Assembly (NCBI GenBank): GCA_029255685.2
Contig: CM055318.2
Coordinates: 31,918,001 to 31,982,000, forward strand
Source of the DNA: Silene conica
Lineage: Eukaryota > Streptophyta > Magnoliopsida > Caryophyllales > Caryophyllaceae
Length of the DNA stretch: 64,000 bases
Reading direction: 5' to 3'
The position numbers were made by a program, and so were the translations under genes. The notes below the pieces were generated by a model that had not been told where the DNA came from, did no database searches, and saw nothing but the letters and a program-made list of their open reading frames with translations. Below, in pieces: positions 35,958-47,254 of the stretch (the stretch's first letter is position 1; each line of letters starts with the position of its first letter).

Positions 35958-36827
35958 ATGGGGGAACGAGTATACCCTAGAGAGTCTCCACCATTTTCAG
36001 GGGAGCACCCAAACCCACACTCAACCGATGAGACACCACCAGTGTCGGGAGAGCATCAGCGGAGGATGAGCCAAGACTCATTCGCATCGTCAAAAATGAG
36101 CTATGGTAATGGATATGGGTATGGTCCAAACCCAGGAACATATGTGGTTCAAGTGCCTAAGGATAGAGTTTTTCGTGTTCCACCCCCGGAAAATGAGCAC
36201 AAGTTGAAGCTATACTCAAAAAAGAAAAGTGGTAGAAGTTGTTGTAGGTGCTGCATTTGCTCCATTATTTCCACAATTCTTATCCTAATTCTTCTCCTTG
36301 CCATAACATTTGGTATTCTTTACCTTGTTTACCACCCAAAGAAACCTACGTACAGCATTACAAGTGTGCACGTTAAAGGAGTTAATTTGACTACATCAAA
36401 TGCTGACGCAACTACTATTACCCCAGTTTTTAACGTGACTGTCAAAATTAATAACCCTAATGCTAAAATCGGGATTTACTACGAGCAAGGAAGTGAATTA
36501 AGTGTTTATCGTGACGGGGTTAATCTATGCGAGGGTAAATTACCAGCTTTTTACCAGCCACCAAACAGTGTAACAGTTGTGTCAACGGAGTTAAGTGGGG
36601 CCGGAATGGTGTTGTCAAAAGCGGCACGTGATAAGTTGATGACTCAGCAGAAGGACGGAAAGGTGCCGTTACAGATGGACGCAACTATTCCTGTCAAGGT
36701 TAAGCTTGGTTCCGTTAAATTCTGGACGTTTACGGTTAAAGTAACGTGCGATGTAGCGTTAAGCGCGTTGACGTCCAATGCTAGGGTGGTTTCGAAGAAT
36801 TGCAAAGTCCATGCTATGCCTTGGTAA
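35958..36827 (+). CDS. NDR1/HIN1-like (NHL) LEA_2-family membrane protein
   Basis: A single-exon 289-residue protein. Residues 1-90 are hydrophilic, Pro/Ser/Tyr-rich and cytosolic. A Cys cluster (SCCRCCIC, 94-101) abuts one hydrophobic segment (about 103-125), typical of palmitoylated NHL proteins. The extracytosolic LEA_2 domain (about 135-280) has the family hallmarks: NNPNAKIGIYY (165-175), LPAFYQPP (195-202) and VKVTCDV (260-266). There are potential N-glycosylation sites NLT (143) and NVT (159). Known family members are plasma-membrane proteins linked to pathogen responses and stress. A role in this plant is inference. The frame is intact, the length fits the family, and the ATG starts a typical N-terminus. 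It is the only convincing host gene in the window. Confidence 0.93.
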   Translation: MGERVYPRESPPFSGEHPNPHSTDETPPVSGEHQRRMSQDSFASSKMSYGNGYGYGPNPGTYVVQVPKDRVFRVPPPENEHKLKLYSKKKSGRSCCRCCICSIISTILILILLLAITFGILYLVYHPKKPTYSITSVHVKGVNLTTSNADATTITPVFNVTVKINNPNAKIGIYYEQGSELSVYRDGVNLCEGKLPAFYQPPNSVTVVSTELSGAGMVLSKAARDKLMTQQKDGKVPLQMDATIPVKVKLGSVKFWTFTVKVTCDVALSALTSNARVVSKNCKVHAMPW

Positions 36828-37133
36828 TTCATGGCTGCCTCCCACTGCTGATAACAACGTTTGTTTGGGAATTGGGAGAAGAAGAGGTCAAAACACAAGG
36901 TGTAGACTTTGGAGATCGTGACATCAAATTCTTTTATATTTGTCTTAATTCTTTCTTTGTCTTCATCATCATCTTTTGGAAACTTTTTTGTTTGTTTCTT
37001 TCATATATTATTATGGTAGATCGTATCGTTTTATTGACTAATCAAAGCAATAGACTGAGCCCTGAGGTTGTGTGTCTTCCGAACTGTAGAGTCAGATTGT
37101 CAGAATCATGGACAATTATAAGACATGTGTATA
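36828..37133 (+). other. 3' flank of the NHL gene
   Basis: About 300 bp, TC/TA-rich, likely containing the 3' UTR. No unmistakable polyadenylation signal was picked out. It ends at the poly(T) of the neighbouring minus-strand LINE. Confidence 0.4.
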
Positions 37134-39692
37134 TTTTTTTTTTTTTTTTTTTTTTTGACATATGTATACTCATTAATAATAAAAGCAGCGGAACAAAGTG
37201 CCACTACATCATGCCGTAGCAAGGTTTACAGATTAGTGACAGTTAGAAGGCAGAAAATAACGGATCTCAATAAGGGATTTATGTACAACTACTGGTTTTG
37301 GCAAATCATTTGCCAGAACTGAAAATAATTTATGTGAAGGAGTGACGAAGATGCAGAAGTCAGAGCTTCGTTGACTCAAATTACCCGTTGTCTTGAAAAG
37401 GGCTAGCGAATGAGCTGCAAATAGAGAAGGCGCTCGGACTCTGAAGCTTGAAGCTAAGCCAAAGTGAGAGTCAGAGAGAGAAATTTCGAAAACCGATGAG
37501 CGCATTATCCTGCAAACAGACAAATAAAAGTAAATCGAATTTGGCGAGTGAGCAATTACGTTACCGAGAGCAGGCTGAGTAACACAAAATGGACATAACT
37601 GGTGAGAAGCTAGTTGACGATGCCTTGATATCGTTGTCCCTGCAAGTTAGGCAATCTGCATAGGGTTAACAAATGCAGAATCAAAACGATTGAGATAAAG
37701 GGACTCCTGGGCTTTCCACCGAATTAAGGTCAAGAACAGAAGCACGCCAAACATGTTGGGTAATGTTGCACGATCTGGAAAGATGGTCTGTTGTTTTTGG
37801 ACGAGCATTAAAAAAACACATAAAGTTGGGATGTTTATACCTCAAACCGAGAGCTTGATTTTAGTCGGTATAATATCAAGAAAAATACGCCAAAGGAAGA
37901 GGGGAAACTTGCTAGAAAAAAGCAGAGCTCCAAAGCAATTCCCAAGGGAAAGAGCGTAGAGGAGAAAAAGCGAATTATCCTCAGTTATGGAGAGGAGAAC
38001 CGAATAACCCGACCTAATAGTGTAGCGGTCATCCTCAATATATTTCCAATAAAGAATATCATCATCAAGTAGATTAGGAGGCTCCATGGAAGAATTGACT
38101 TAGCCGTATTCTCATGGAAGAAACGAAAAAGGGATGCAGCTAGGGATGTCAATGGGGCGGGGCGGGTGCGGAGGGGGGTCAACCAGCGCCCGCCCCGCAA
38201 ACTATAAATGCGCACCCACGCCCGCCCTGCGACCCACGGCGGGTTGAACCTTCGAAAACCGTCCCCGCCCCGCGGGGACCCGTTGACCCGCCTATGTCCT
38301 CAAGAAATGTAAATCGTGAATCTAAAATATACTAATCGTGCTACTTATACAAAAAAGTTTTCGCAAAATGGCTTAACATTCAATTAACTAGAGTCCGTTG
38401 AGTTATGAAACGGTTTTACATACAAATATACCACGAAACACATGCACAAACCGGGAGAGCACCGAAGTGGCCTATCACCGTGCAAGAACGTTGAATCCAT
38501 ACTGGCTTTATCTGGATCTGGTTCAAAACGATGCCAAAAGTAAAAGAAGTAGATTAAATACAGGTACATGATCTTACGTTTTGAGCCAAATAAAAGAACT
38601 AATCATTGGAATTAAGTGCAAATTCAGACAGATTACTAGAAGAGTAAATAAAACTACAAAACAAATGAACACTATTTAGTTTTTCATCTTCAGTTCTTCA
38701 GCTATGTTTACCGTTTTAAGTTATATTTTTTTTTATCTATATATATATATTACTATTAGATATTATTATTTATTAGGTGGGTTTAAGCGGGGCGGGGACA
38801 TGTGGGGCGGGGCGAGCGAGGTGGGTGTGGGGCGGGGTGGGTATGGGGTGGGTATCATGTGATACCCGCACCCGCCCTGCAACCCGCGACGAATGATGCT
38901 TTTGAAACCCATCCCTGCCCCACGACCCACCAAATCATTACCCACACCCGTCCTACGTGGGGCGGGGTGCGGGGCGAGACCTGCCAAGACCCGCCCCATT
39001 GACATCCCTAGATGCAGCGCACCAGTTTCCAGGAGAAAGTAAATCCGTGATAATAAAGGAAGGAGTAGCGGCGTGATTAGATTTCGGCATAGGCCGGGAA
39101 CCATTAATCCAGCTATCAGTGGTTAAATTCAACAGTTTGCCATTACCAACCTTCCAAGCCAAGGCAGAAGAACAACTAGCAACAATTTTGCGGATACCCT
39201 GCGAAGCATAAGATGGAATGGACACTTTTGATTTCTGGAGCGAAACAGGAAAATCTTTCTGGTACTCAGGGTAGAAATATTTAGCAAGAAGACCCTTAGG
39301 TACGTGATGAATACGCCAGAAGTTTTTAAGGAGCGAAGCTTGACCCAGAACAACAACCGAACGAATAGCAAGGCCACCTTTATCCAAGGGAGAATGCAAC
39401 CAATCTTGTTTTAGTCAATGAAATGAACGCTGATGAGGACGCTTCTGCCACCAGAAAGCTGCAATAAGAGCATCGAATTTCCGGGAAACGGAAACAGGTA
39501 AAGGTAAGGCAGAAAGTAGGAGATTCAAAGAGACTACGAGAATAGAATTGATATAGACCAACTTGCTTGGTTGAGAAAAATGAAGAGATGACCAAGAAGC
39601 AATTCTGGAAGCAAGCTTATCCAAAATTTCTCAAAATGCAGTAGCTTTCTTGTTTGGGATGTCCACGAATACATTGTCAACCTCGCGGTCGG
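37134..39692 (-). pseudogene. LINE, 5'-truncated, with poly(A) tail
   Basis: The T23 run at 37134-37156 is the poly(A) tail of a minus-strand LINE. Reading upward come a zf-RVT-type segment (37842-38087, with FPLFLWRIFLDIIPTK) and the RT C-terminal segments (38953-39399 and 39415-39690: DKLASRIASWSS, SKLVYINSI, DKGGLAIRS). There are frame breaks near 39400 and 39630, and the catalytic palm is missing, so it is 5'-truncated near 39692. A hAT MITE at 38141-39010 separates the two coding parts. I could not find a convincing target duplication for the LINE itself. Confidence 0.8.
38141..39010. mobile_element. hAT-type MITE, 870 bp
   Basis: It begins TAGGGATGTCAATGGGGCGG and ends with its inverse (...CATTGACATCCCTA), with longer GC-rich inverted similarity inward. 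GATGCAGC is duplicated exactly at 38133-38140 and 39011-39018. The ends are gggcggggcg-type; the middle is AT-rich and non-coding. It is inserted in the LINE. Confidence 0.93.
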
Positions 39693-40227
39693 GTAGGATA
39701 AAAATGTTCGATTTTTGGATTTTTCGATTCGATTATTGTGGTTCGGTTTTTGGTAACTATCCTACATGTGGCATGTAAAACCCCTCGTCGCAGCAGAAAA
39801 ATAAAACATACAAACATGCCAAAATTTACGCATAATTTAAACTTTAACATGCAAGGTAAGAACGAGGTGGATTAAACAAAACTATACATACTGAAATGAT
39901 TAAAACATAGATAAGTATATAAGTCTAAGTACGAAAAACCATAAGTACAAAAACAGCCTGGAATAGCATATCCCTACATGCACTCAATGTCTCAATGCAT
40001 ATAAAAAGACTAAGGTACAGCTAAACGATAAACAGTGTGTCATCGATGATAGGATCATCGCTCGCTAGCCTCAGTAACCCTCCAGCAACCTGTCATGTAC
40101 CTACATACATGAAAACACGTACGCCACAATCAGTGGGGAGTGACGAGCGTTCTCCTAACCGCCTATTGTTAGCAACACATAATACATAAGACATCCAATA
40201 TACTCCAACACTATAACATGCGAAGTG

Positions 40228-40254
40228 TATATATATATATATATATATATATAT
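40228..40254. repeat. (AT)n microsatellite
   Basis: About 27 bp of pure TA repeats inside the solo LTR. Confidence 0.9.
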
Positions 40255-40471
40255 CAACTTTCATATCAACATGCAGCACTATGCAAAGGCTCTCAACTAA
40301 CTTCAGAAACTATTTGAAGCGAGAGCCGGTCTCCCTTTCGGTTGCCCGGCTGTGTCTTTCTCTCCAAAGCATTTACGAACTCAGAATAAGAGTCGTCCAA
40401 TGCCTTGGACGAACAGTAAATAATAACCAATACTCTTAACAAACAATCATTCAGCAACATCTGACACTGTA

Positions 40472-40938
40472 CCCCAACTCAGGCAAGCAAATGCAAACAA
40501 CAGTATCTAGATCTAACCCCAACTCAGGAAAGAACTAAACACAATCAACAGTGTCCAAGTCACACCCCAACTCAGGTAAACTTGGTACACAAGGTCAGCA
40601 AGCATACATCCGTGAACCCCAACTCAGGCACGAATGGATACCAATCAGCTAATAATGGGTCTTGACGCAACTCAGCAAGAACCATTACCCTTCGTAGTGA
40701 ATCAGAATCCCAACTCAGACCCAATTCACCACGGTCAAACAAAATCACGGAAGGACAGAGGTCCCAACTCAGACATCTCCTACCGCATCATCCATACACG
40801 AGACGGTCTAGAGGTCCTAACTCAGACATGGCCGTCATGCCACAAACACTCACATGTCAAACTAGAGGTCCTAACTCAGACATACCTTGACATGCATCAG
40901 ACATCAGTAGATATCGTACTCTAGCGGTCCCAACTCAG
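40472..40938. repeat. Periodic CCCAACTCAG word array in the solo LTR
   Basis: CCCAACTCAG or a one-base variant recurs near 40473, 40518, 40566, 40618, 40665, 40709, 40762, 40816, 40868 and 40928, about every 45-60 bp. The intervening sequences are not obviously alike. The first copies extend to CCCCAACTCAGG. Confidence 0.8.
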
Positions 40939-41024
40939 ACATATTCCGATATGTACTACAACTAAGTCCTTAGTCCTACTTTTACTGACCTCTAATCAAC
41001 ATTTAATTGACCCCGGGAACTAAG

Positions 41025-41600
41025 TCGAGGGAGAGCCGGTCTCCCTTCCGGTTGCCCGGTCGGGGGGTCTATATCCTTACTCCATCCCCGAACCCAATAT
41101 AGTGCCGCCTGAACTCCAGGGACCTCAAACACACATACAAGGCACACAGAACGAGTCTCAACCAAATCGGACGAACCGATCAAAAGATAAAACACTTTAA
41201 ATGAGAATAGGGGCTCTCAGCCGGTGCCAGACCGTCTGCCGGTCAGCCAGCTGGGAGTCCCTTCCCAATACGCAACCATTGAAGAAAATCAAGAGGAAAG
41301 GATCCTCAGTCGGTCGACCGGCTGCCGGCCACCCGGCTGGGAATCCTTCCTCAGCCTATACACTTCACAACTTTTCAAAAGAATGAGGGATCCTTAGCCG
41401 GCCGACCGGCTAGGAATCCATTCCCTAGCATTTTTTCTCGAAAACCAACAACCATTAGGGACTCTAAGCCGGTGGAGCGGCGGCCGGCCACCCGGCTCAG
41501 AGCCCTATTCAAATTTCCTAAAATACACAAACACTATAGAACGACCTCTCAGTCGGTCGACCGGCTGCCTGTCGGCCTACCGGCTCAGAGTCCCTGAGCA
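41025..41600. repeat. GC-rich stem-loop repeats in the solo LTR
   Basis: Five or six units spaced about 80-100 bp contain cggtcgaccgg and gccggccacccggct. Each is bounded by imperfectly inverted halves of the type ggatcctcagtcgg...ccggctgggaatcc. A weaker unit lies near 40320-40355. Confidence 0.75.
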
Positions 41601-42541
41601 CGAAAATCGCATTTTCGATAATGATTTAAAACTCCTAGAAATCGATACAAGGCTTGTAATTTGCAACAACAATTGTTTACCCATCATTATAACATTCATA
41701 GCAAACATAGTCAAGCACTTAATCATCAAAAGAAATCATCCTATTAACATTTCATCATATTCGTCACAATTTATCCCAATATGAAAATAAGCATATCAGA
41801 CATGTTGAAATTCATATTCATCAACTAAATCTTATATTAAGCATACAAAACAGATTTCTATCATATTCCTATACACATACTTCCAACAATCTTCATAATT
41901 TCAGAAAAACACCACAAGAAATAACAAAACATGCTAATTTAACCAATTAGGCCGAGTTACTCATAATTGTCACATTTGAGCGTCTTGAGCTCCCAAATCT
42001 TCCTCCACCACGTACGAGTCAACCTCCGGGTCGTCCAAACCAACTCCTAGGAACACAAAAAACGGAAATTGGGAGCTTAGAACGGATTAGGGCAAAACAG
42101 CCCCAAAACGGAAGTTAGCGAAATGAAAATTAAAAGTGATAGAAGGATTGGAAATTTCGAGAGGATTCCGAATATATAATTTTTACCTTGATACGAGTTA
42201 GGATGAACAAATGGATGATCTTTTAAAGCTTGAAGGAGAAGAGAAAATGGAGGTTTGTGTTTCACTGTGTTTAAGTTTTTGTGCAAATGAATGTCGATGG
42301 AAGGAGAAGTAAGGGTTGTCCTTTTTATAAGAAGTCGGGTTCCTTAATTAAATGAAACGGAACCACAAGACGGGAAATGCTAAGCGAACTAACATTTTGA
42401 GATTAAAGAATCTTAAGACGAGACTTAACGGAAATTATAGATTAAAACTTACGAAATATTATTAAAATAATATTATATTCCGGAAAAATACTTTAATTTA
42501 TTAAAATATTCCTTTACGAAATTACGGGATGTTACATGGCA

Positions 42542-42935
42542 GCATGGCAGTAAGGGTGAGCGAAAAATTCCGATACGGTTTTATAATACGGATACGATAC
42601 GGTATACGGTTTGAATTATACAAATTTCCGTATATACAATACGGAAATCCGTATATACGATACGGTTTTCACAAAACTGTACTGTATCCGGTTTTCGGCA
42701 CGGCGTTGTATAAAAAAAATTAATGAAACGAAAAGTTCAGTTTTCAACTTCCACTCTTAATGTCAACCCGTAATTTCATATCTTCGTAATAATAAAATAT
42801 TAATATAAATGATTTTTGACTAGAGATTATTTATATTTAAAATGTTTGATATTTTATATACTATATTATTGCTATTATTATCGTTTGAAGACTTTGAACA
42901 CAGTGGTTGCTTTGTTAATATTTTTATTACCATTA

Positions 42936-42987
<52 letters not shown>

Positions 42988-43092
42988 TTAGAAACTCATA
43001 ATTTTATTATGTTACTAGTATAATATTGTAAATAATATTATATATATATATAACATGTTTTATATTTCAATAATTTAATATACAATATACGA
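42542..43092. other. AT-rich intergenic stretch with microsatellite
   Basis: 42550-42710 is filled with tatacggt/cgatacgg words and starts with aagggtgagcgaaaaattcc, reminiscent of one end of a hAT MITE, but no matching other end was found. A (TTA)n microsatellite lies at about 42936-42988. No gene. Confidence 0.5.
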
Positions 43093-43101
43093 TATTTAAT
43101 A

Positions 43102-44615
43102 GGGTTAATTGATAGGAATAATACCAACTATACCCGTCCTGCTCAAAATAATCCCTAGTTTACAATAACCCAGAAAAATCTCAACAATGCCATAAATTAA
43201 CTCTAATTGTTATACTTCCCTCCCTTACCTGTTATCACCGGTAAATCATTTTTTTAACAGGTTACTTTTTTTTTTCTTCTTATGATCTTCATCTCTTACC
43301 TTTGTTCTTAGAAAATCTTCAAACAATCAAAACCATTTTTGTGATCATCTACTTTCAATAATTAGAAAATCTTCCCCAGTTATTTCCGCCTTTGAATTCA
43401 CCTTTAATTTTCTTTACCGTTTGTTGTTCGATTTCTTCCTTTTTTCTTCGTCTGATCACAAAATCACTCACACATTTCCTAATTCTTCTCAAACCCCTTA
43501 AAATTCCCTCTAATTTCACGACCTAGGGTTTCATCAAAAGGGGTTTAATCTTTCTGGGTGCAATTTTCTTGAAACCCTAGAAAATTCATGATATTATGGC
43601 AAATTCAATTCAAAAGACCCAAAACGAGGGGAAAACAGCGACGAATCAGTATCAAGATCGGTAATCGAGACAGTACTATTATATTCAGATCCCAACCATC
43701 AAACAATCAAAACAAATTTTCAATCCTTCGTCTCCGCCACATCCTCACTCGCGGCATCCAAGTACTATTATATTCAGATCGAACCCCATGTCAATTCAAT
43801 GTCTTGTCGAAGCTTCTGAGGAGAGGGGAAACAGGTGTAGAAAGATCGTGGCTAACCTTAAAACGATTGTGGAGTAAATGGGTGATGAAGAGTATTTTAT
43901 TGACATTGAATTAATTTCAACTACCGTACATAACAATTCGTTCCCCTCTCTTCTTCAAATCCCATTTGTCCATTTTATTTCATCGATCTTTTATTTTCTG
44001 GGTTTATGTTCTTTGTTCATATGAATCATATCATATTGTTTCTGGGTTCACCCACAACAAACCTAATTTTTGAGAAATCGATTTGAGTTTACCAGTTTCT
44101 TCGCTCCGGACCACAACCCGGTCTAGCAGGCGCGCCAGAATTTTCGGTCCTATTCATATTACTATGATGCATGTAGCGGTGGTTAGCGAGGTTAAGGGTG
44201 CTGCCCGGAGTGGTGAAGGGTGGTGACGAGGACAAATGGATGAATCTTAATTTTTAATTGCAAATAAAATTGAGATAAAGATTGATTAAGGGTGACGAAG
44301 AAAATGGTTGGCGGGGATGGAGATTAATGAAGGGTAATGAAGAAGATGGATGAATTATTAATGGAGGTAATGACCAAGGTAGAAGATGAAGATTGTTATT
44401 AGAAATAAAGGAGAATAGGTAAATGGAGGTAATTTGGTAATGTAAAGTGTTTAATCTAACTTAAATTGAAGAAGAGACCTGTTGAACAGGTTGCCCTTCA
44501 ATTAAGGTAATTAGAGTTAAATGAAGGCATACTTGAGATTTTTCTGGGTTATTGTAAAGTAGGGATTATTTTGAGCAGGATGGGTATAGTTGGTATTATT
44601 CCCATCAATTAACCC
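43102..44615. mobile_element. Mutator-type TIR element, 1514 bp (possible Pack-MULE)
   Basis: Terminal inverted repeats of about 110 bp (43102-43211 and 44506-44615), beginning GGGTTAATTGATAGG and GGGTTAATTGATGGG respectively, differ at only a few places. TATTTAATA is duplicated exactly at 43093-43101 and 44616-44624; nine bases is the Mutator signature. No transposase is encoded. The interior has gene-like sequence: CT-rich 5'-UTR-like stretches, a telo-box-like aaaccctag and an open frame at 43588-43914. I cannot identify that frame. It could be captured host DNA. Confidence 0.9.
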
Positions 44616-44624
44616 TATTTAATA

Positions 44625-44976
44625 TTATTATTATTTTGGATGCATTTACGCTTACTTATGAAAGCATTATATACGTAATGTGATGGTCGGGTTGATGAGT
44701 TGGTGTGTGGAAATTGACTTAAGAAGATCGATATTTAAGAAACTTGTCTACGCGTATTTACGATGGTTGATTGCGGATTTTACGAGACGTAGACAAATAA
44801 ACGTATACATTGTATATTTAATACATACATGCATAATACTTCGTACAATGCATGAAAAATACATTGTTAATACCGCTTATTCATGCATTGTTAATACCAC
44901 ACGTAAGCTTAGCGCGTGAATGCATTATTATTAACAAATACATTCGATGTTTCAACATTCATTTTCTATGTCGGTT
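44625..44976. other. Intergenic, nothing recognised
   Basis: About 350 bp with several atgcat/acattgttaatacc words. No gene or element boundary seen apart from the next element's target duplication. Confidence 0.5.
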
Positions 44977-44981
44977 ACGGT

Positions 44982-46361
44982 TGATAAGGGTAAAGTCGTC
45001 ACCCTAAATCAAAGTAATCCAAGATTACTACTAACAAATAGCTAGAGGTAAGTAGGGTATCGTATCCACAGGGAGGCGGTGGTAAATTTCAGTTTGTTAA
45101 TATTTATATCCGTCTTAAGGGGTCACAAGTTTGGTTGTTTTGATTGTTTTTGGATTCTAATCAACTAATTGCAAGATAAATAAATAAAGATGTAAACAAA
45201 TATTAAGAAAGATCTAGGGATCAAGTTCACATAGGCAATTATCTAGGGGAATGGGATTTAACTAATTTAATTGGGCAAAATTATTATTTAAGATCATATG
45301 TTCGGTCGGTATTCATATAATATTTAGATCTAAGCCTAACATGCGGTCGCTATAATTAGGTCAGTCTATTCAATTGTCGTGGCCTATCTTAGTCTTAGTC
45401 TACGGTCGGATCTAAGACTAATTCGCGAGACTAATTAACTAATCCTGGCCAGTAATTAATTAATCAGGTTTAAAACAACAATAGAACAATAATAATAAGC
45501 AGTTTAACAATTAAACATCATTAAAGTTTGATTCCCCCTTCTAATCACCTAGATCCCTTTTCACCCTAGACAAATAAATTAGCTACGCATGGCTTGGGAT
45601 CTAACTACAACAATATTGATTGAAAACATAATTAATAAGGCAATAAACTAAGAACAAGAATAATTGAAGAACAATAAAGTAGAGATTATGATTAAATACC
45701 GTAAATAAGAGAACAAGATCCGAAGTCAATTGCTAAATAATAATCCGGAAGGCTACTAATAATAATTAGGGTTTTTTAGAGTAATAGAAGTGTATCTAAC
45801 AATAGGCTACGAAGCCTTTATTTATAGTAAGTTACTTAAACAATTTATGGAAACTCGGGGTAAATTAAAGCACTCGATCGAGTGTTGGTGGCACTCGATC
45901 GAGTGCTCTCAGCGCGTAATTTCTGCTTCGCGCACTGAACTTCAAACGGTCGCCATTTCTTCGTTACTTGTCCAAATCAAGTGATTTTCGTGGCGTTGGA
46001 AAGCTAAGAGGATGAGCTTTCACCTCCAGTTGGAATAATCTGATTATCATGTGTAGAACTCGAGATATGGCTCTCCAAAGTAGGTACTAGTTATATGGAG
46101 CTCTTCTTTGTGCTTGCTTCGATAATCTCCTTAGCTCTTCCTTCCTAGATCCTCGTGCCATGATACGTGTGTTCCTTTATGTCGGGTCCGCGGTGCTCCA
46201 ATCCATCTTTTGCTCCATGCATCAATCCTGCATTAAACACCGAAAGCCGGAAGTATCGACATTCTAATATAAATAGCATATAAATGACACAATTTAGCAC
46301 AAGAATCATCTCAAAACAACTAAAGGGGAGACATAAAAGTGTATACGAATATGACTCATCA
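44982..46361 (+). mobile_element. Solo LTR, 1380 bp
   Basis: TGATAAGGG...GACTCATCA with an exact ACGGT duplication at 44977-44981 and 46362-46366. It contains the gtatcgtatccacagggagg block seen in many plant LTR elements and a pair of cactcgatcgagtg palindromes near 45880-45905. The ends suggest a gypsy lineage, possibly Athila/Tat, but this is uncertain. No coding sequence. Confidence 0.8.
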
Positions 46362-46366
46362 ACGGT

Positions 46367-47254
46367 TTTCATGCGTTCTCTTCTTATTCCTCAATGTTTC
46401 ATTGTCGTTCATCTACTTGCCCCTCTATTTTGTTTCATCCTATTTTATAAGGTACGTTAATTATCTCTTCTCGCTCATGCTTGTTATAGTTTACGATTTG
46501 AAACCCGACAAACTCGGATACGTATATATACTTAACCAATGCGATTCCTGACTGACTGGGTTGGTGGGATGTGGTTTATGGGGGGTAGAGCGACCACCCT
46601 GGTGGTCGGTGTCGGAGATGGGGACCACTAGAGTGGTGGTGAACGTGGATTTATGTAGAGCATGGGAAGTGGGATGCGAGGGGTAATTACTTGTTTCAAC
46701 CCCAGTTTGAGACTTGACTTGACCTGGGCATGGTGGAGTTAGAGTCTGGTGGTTAAGTCGACATTGGGGAGTGGACCTTGGTGGCCTCAGATGGTGGTTT
46801 CTAACGATGGTGGTCGGAGAAGCGATAAATAGGGGAACATTAAGAGCGAAACATGAGGTTTTGGGGGTGGTTAGGACGACGGTTCAGATGGAGTCAAGGG
46901 GGTGAGGTAACTGCCCTGGAACTGTCGTGGGTCAGTGGTAACGATGGTGGTTACTAGCGGCAGTGGGAACAAGTGTGGTGGTTGGTCGATAAGTGAAAAT
47001 GGAGCCTGGGCGAAAGGAAGGTGTCGGGTTCAGGAATTGTGCGCATGGTGGCTGGGGACGATGGGTCTGGTGGTGTCAACAGATGGCCACGGTAGAGCGG
47101 GGGTGGTTGCTATGGTTGGTTGGTAATTCGGGAAGTTCAAGGGCTGTCGGATGAGGTGGTATTTGGGAGTGTCGGGTTGCATGGGTAAAAAAATGTGGGT
47201 TACAAGGTGTTGTGTGTAACTGTTAGTTGTATATATAGTACAATACGTAGTTTA
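46367..47254. other. Intergenic, G-rich stretch, no gene
   Basis: 46550-47200 is strongly G/GTGG-rich on this strand and resembles the composition of gypsy LTR middles, but I could not align it to a family. The open frames look compositional. Confidence 0.45.

Larger units (their letters stand above)
39774..42536 (-). mobile_element. Solo LTR, Ty3/gypsy-like, 2763 bp
   Basis: On this strand it runs TGTAAAACCCC...GGGATGTTACA with an exact TGGCA duplication (39769-39773 and 42537-42541). No internal region is present, so it is a solo LTR left by recombination. A minus-strand TATA-like CTTATAAAAAGG near 42318-42329, followed by a CT-rich stretch, and the TGTAACATCCCG head suggest minus orientation. 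It contains two unusual arrays, described separately. Confidence 0.88.

Noticed and set aside
39692..39766. Small foldback (gtaggata...tatcctac) as a MITE
   Set aside because: The inverted ends are only 8 bases, with no target duplication seen.
40472..40938. CRISPR-like array (short repeat, variable spacers)
   Set aside because: Plant nuclear context, a 10-base word that is too short and variable, uneven spacing, and location inside a retrotransposon LTR with target duplications.
44128..44140. ggcgcgcc rare-cutter site as a possible sign of vector or engineered sequence
   Set aside because: An isolated 8-mer in a natural Mutator-type element with no cloning-vector sequence around it.
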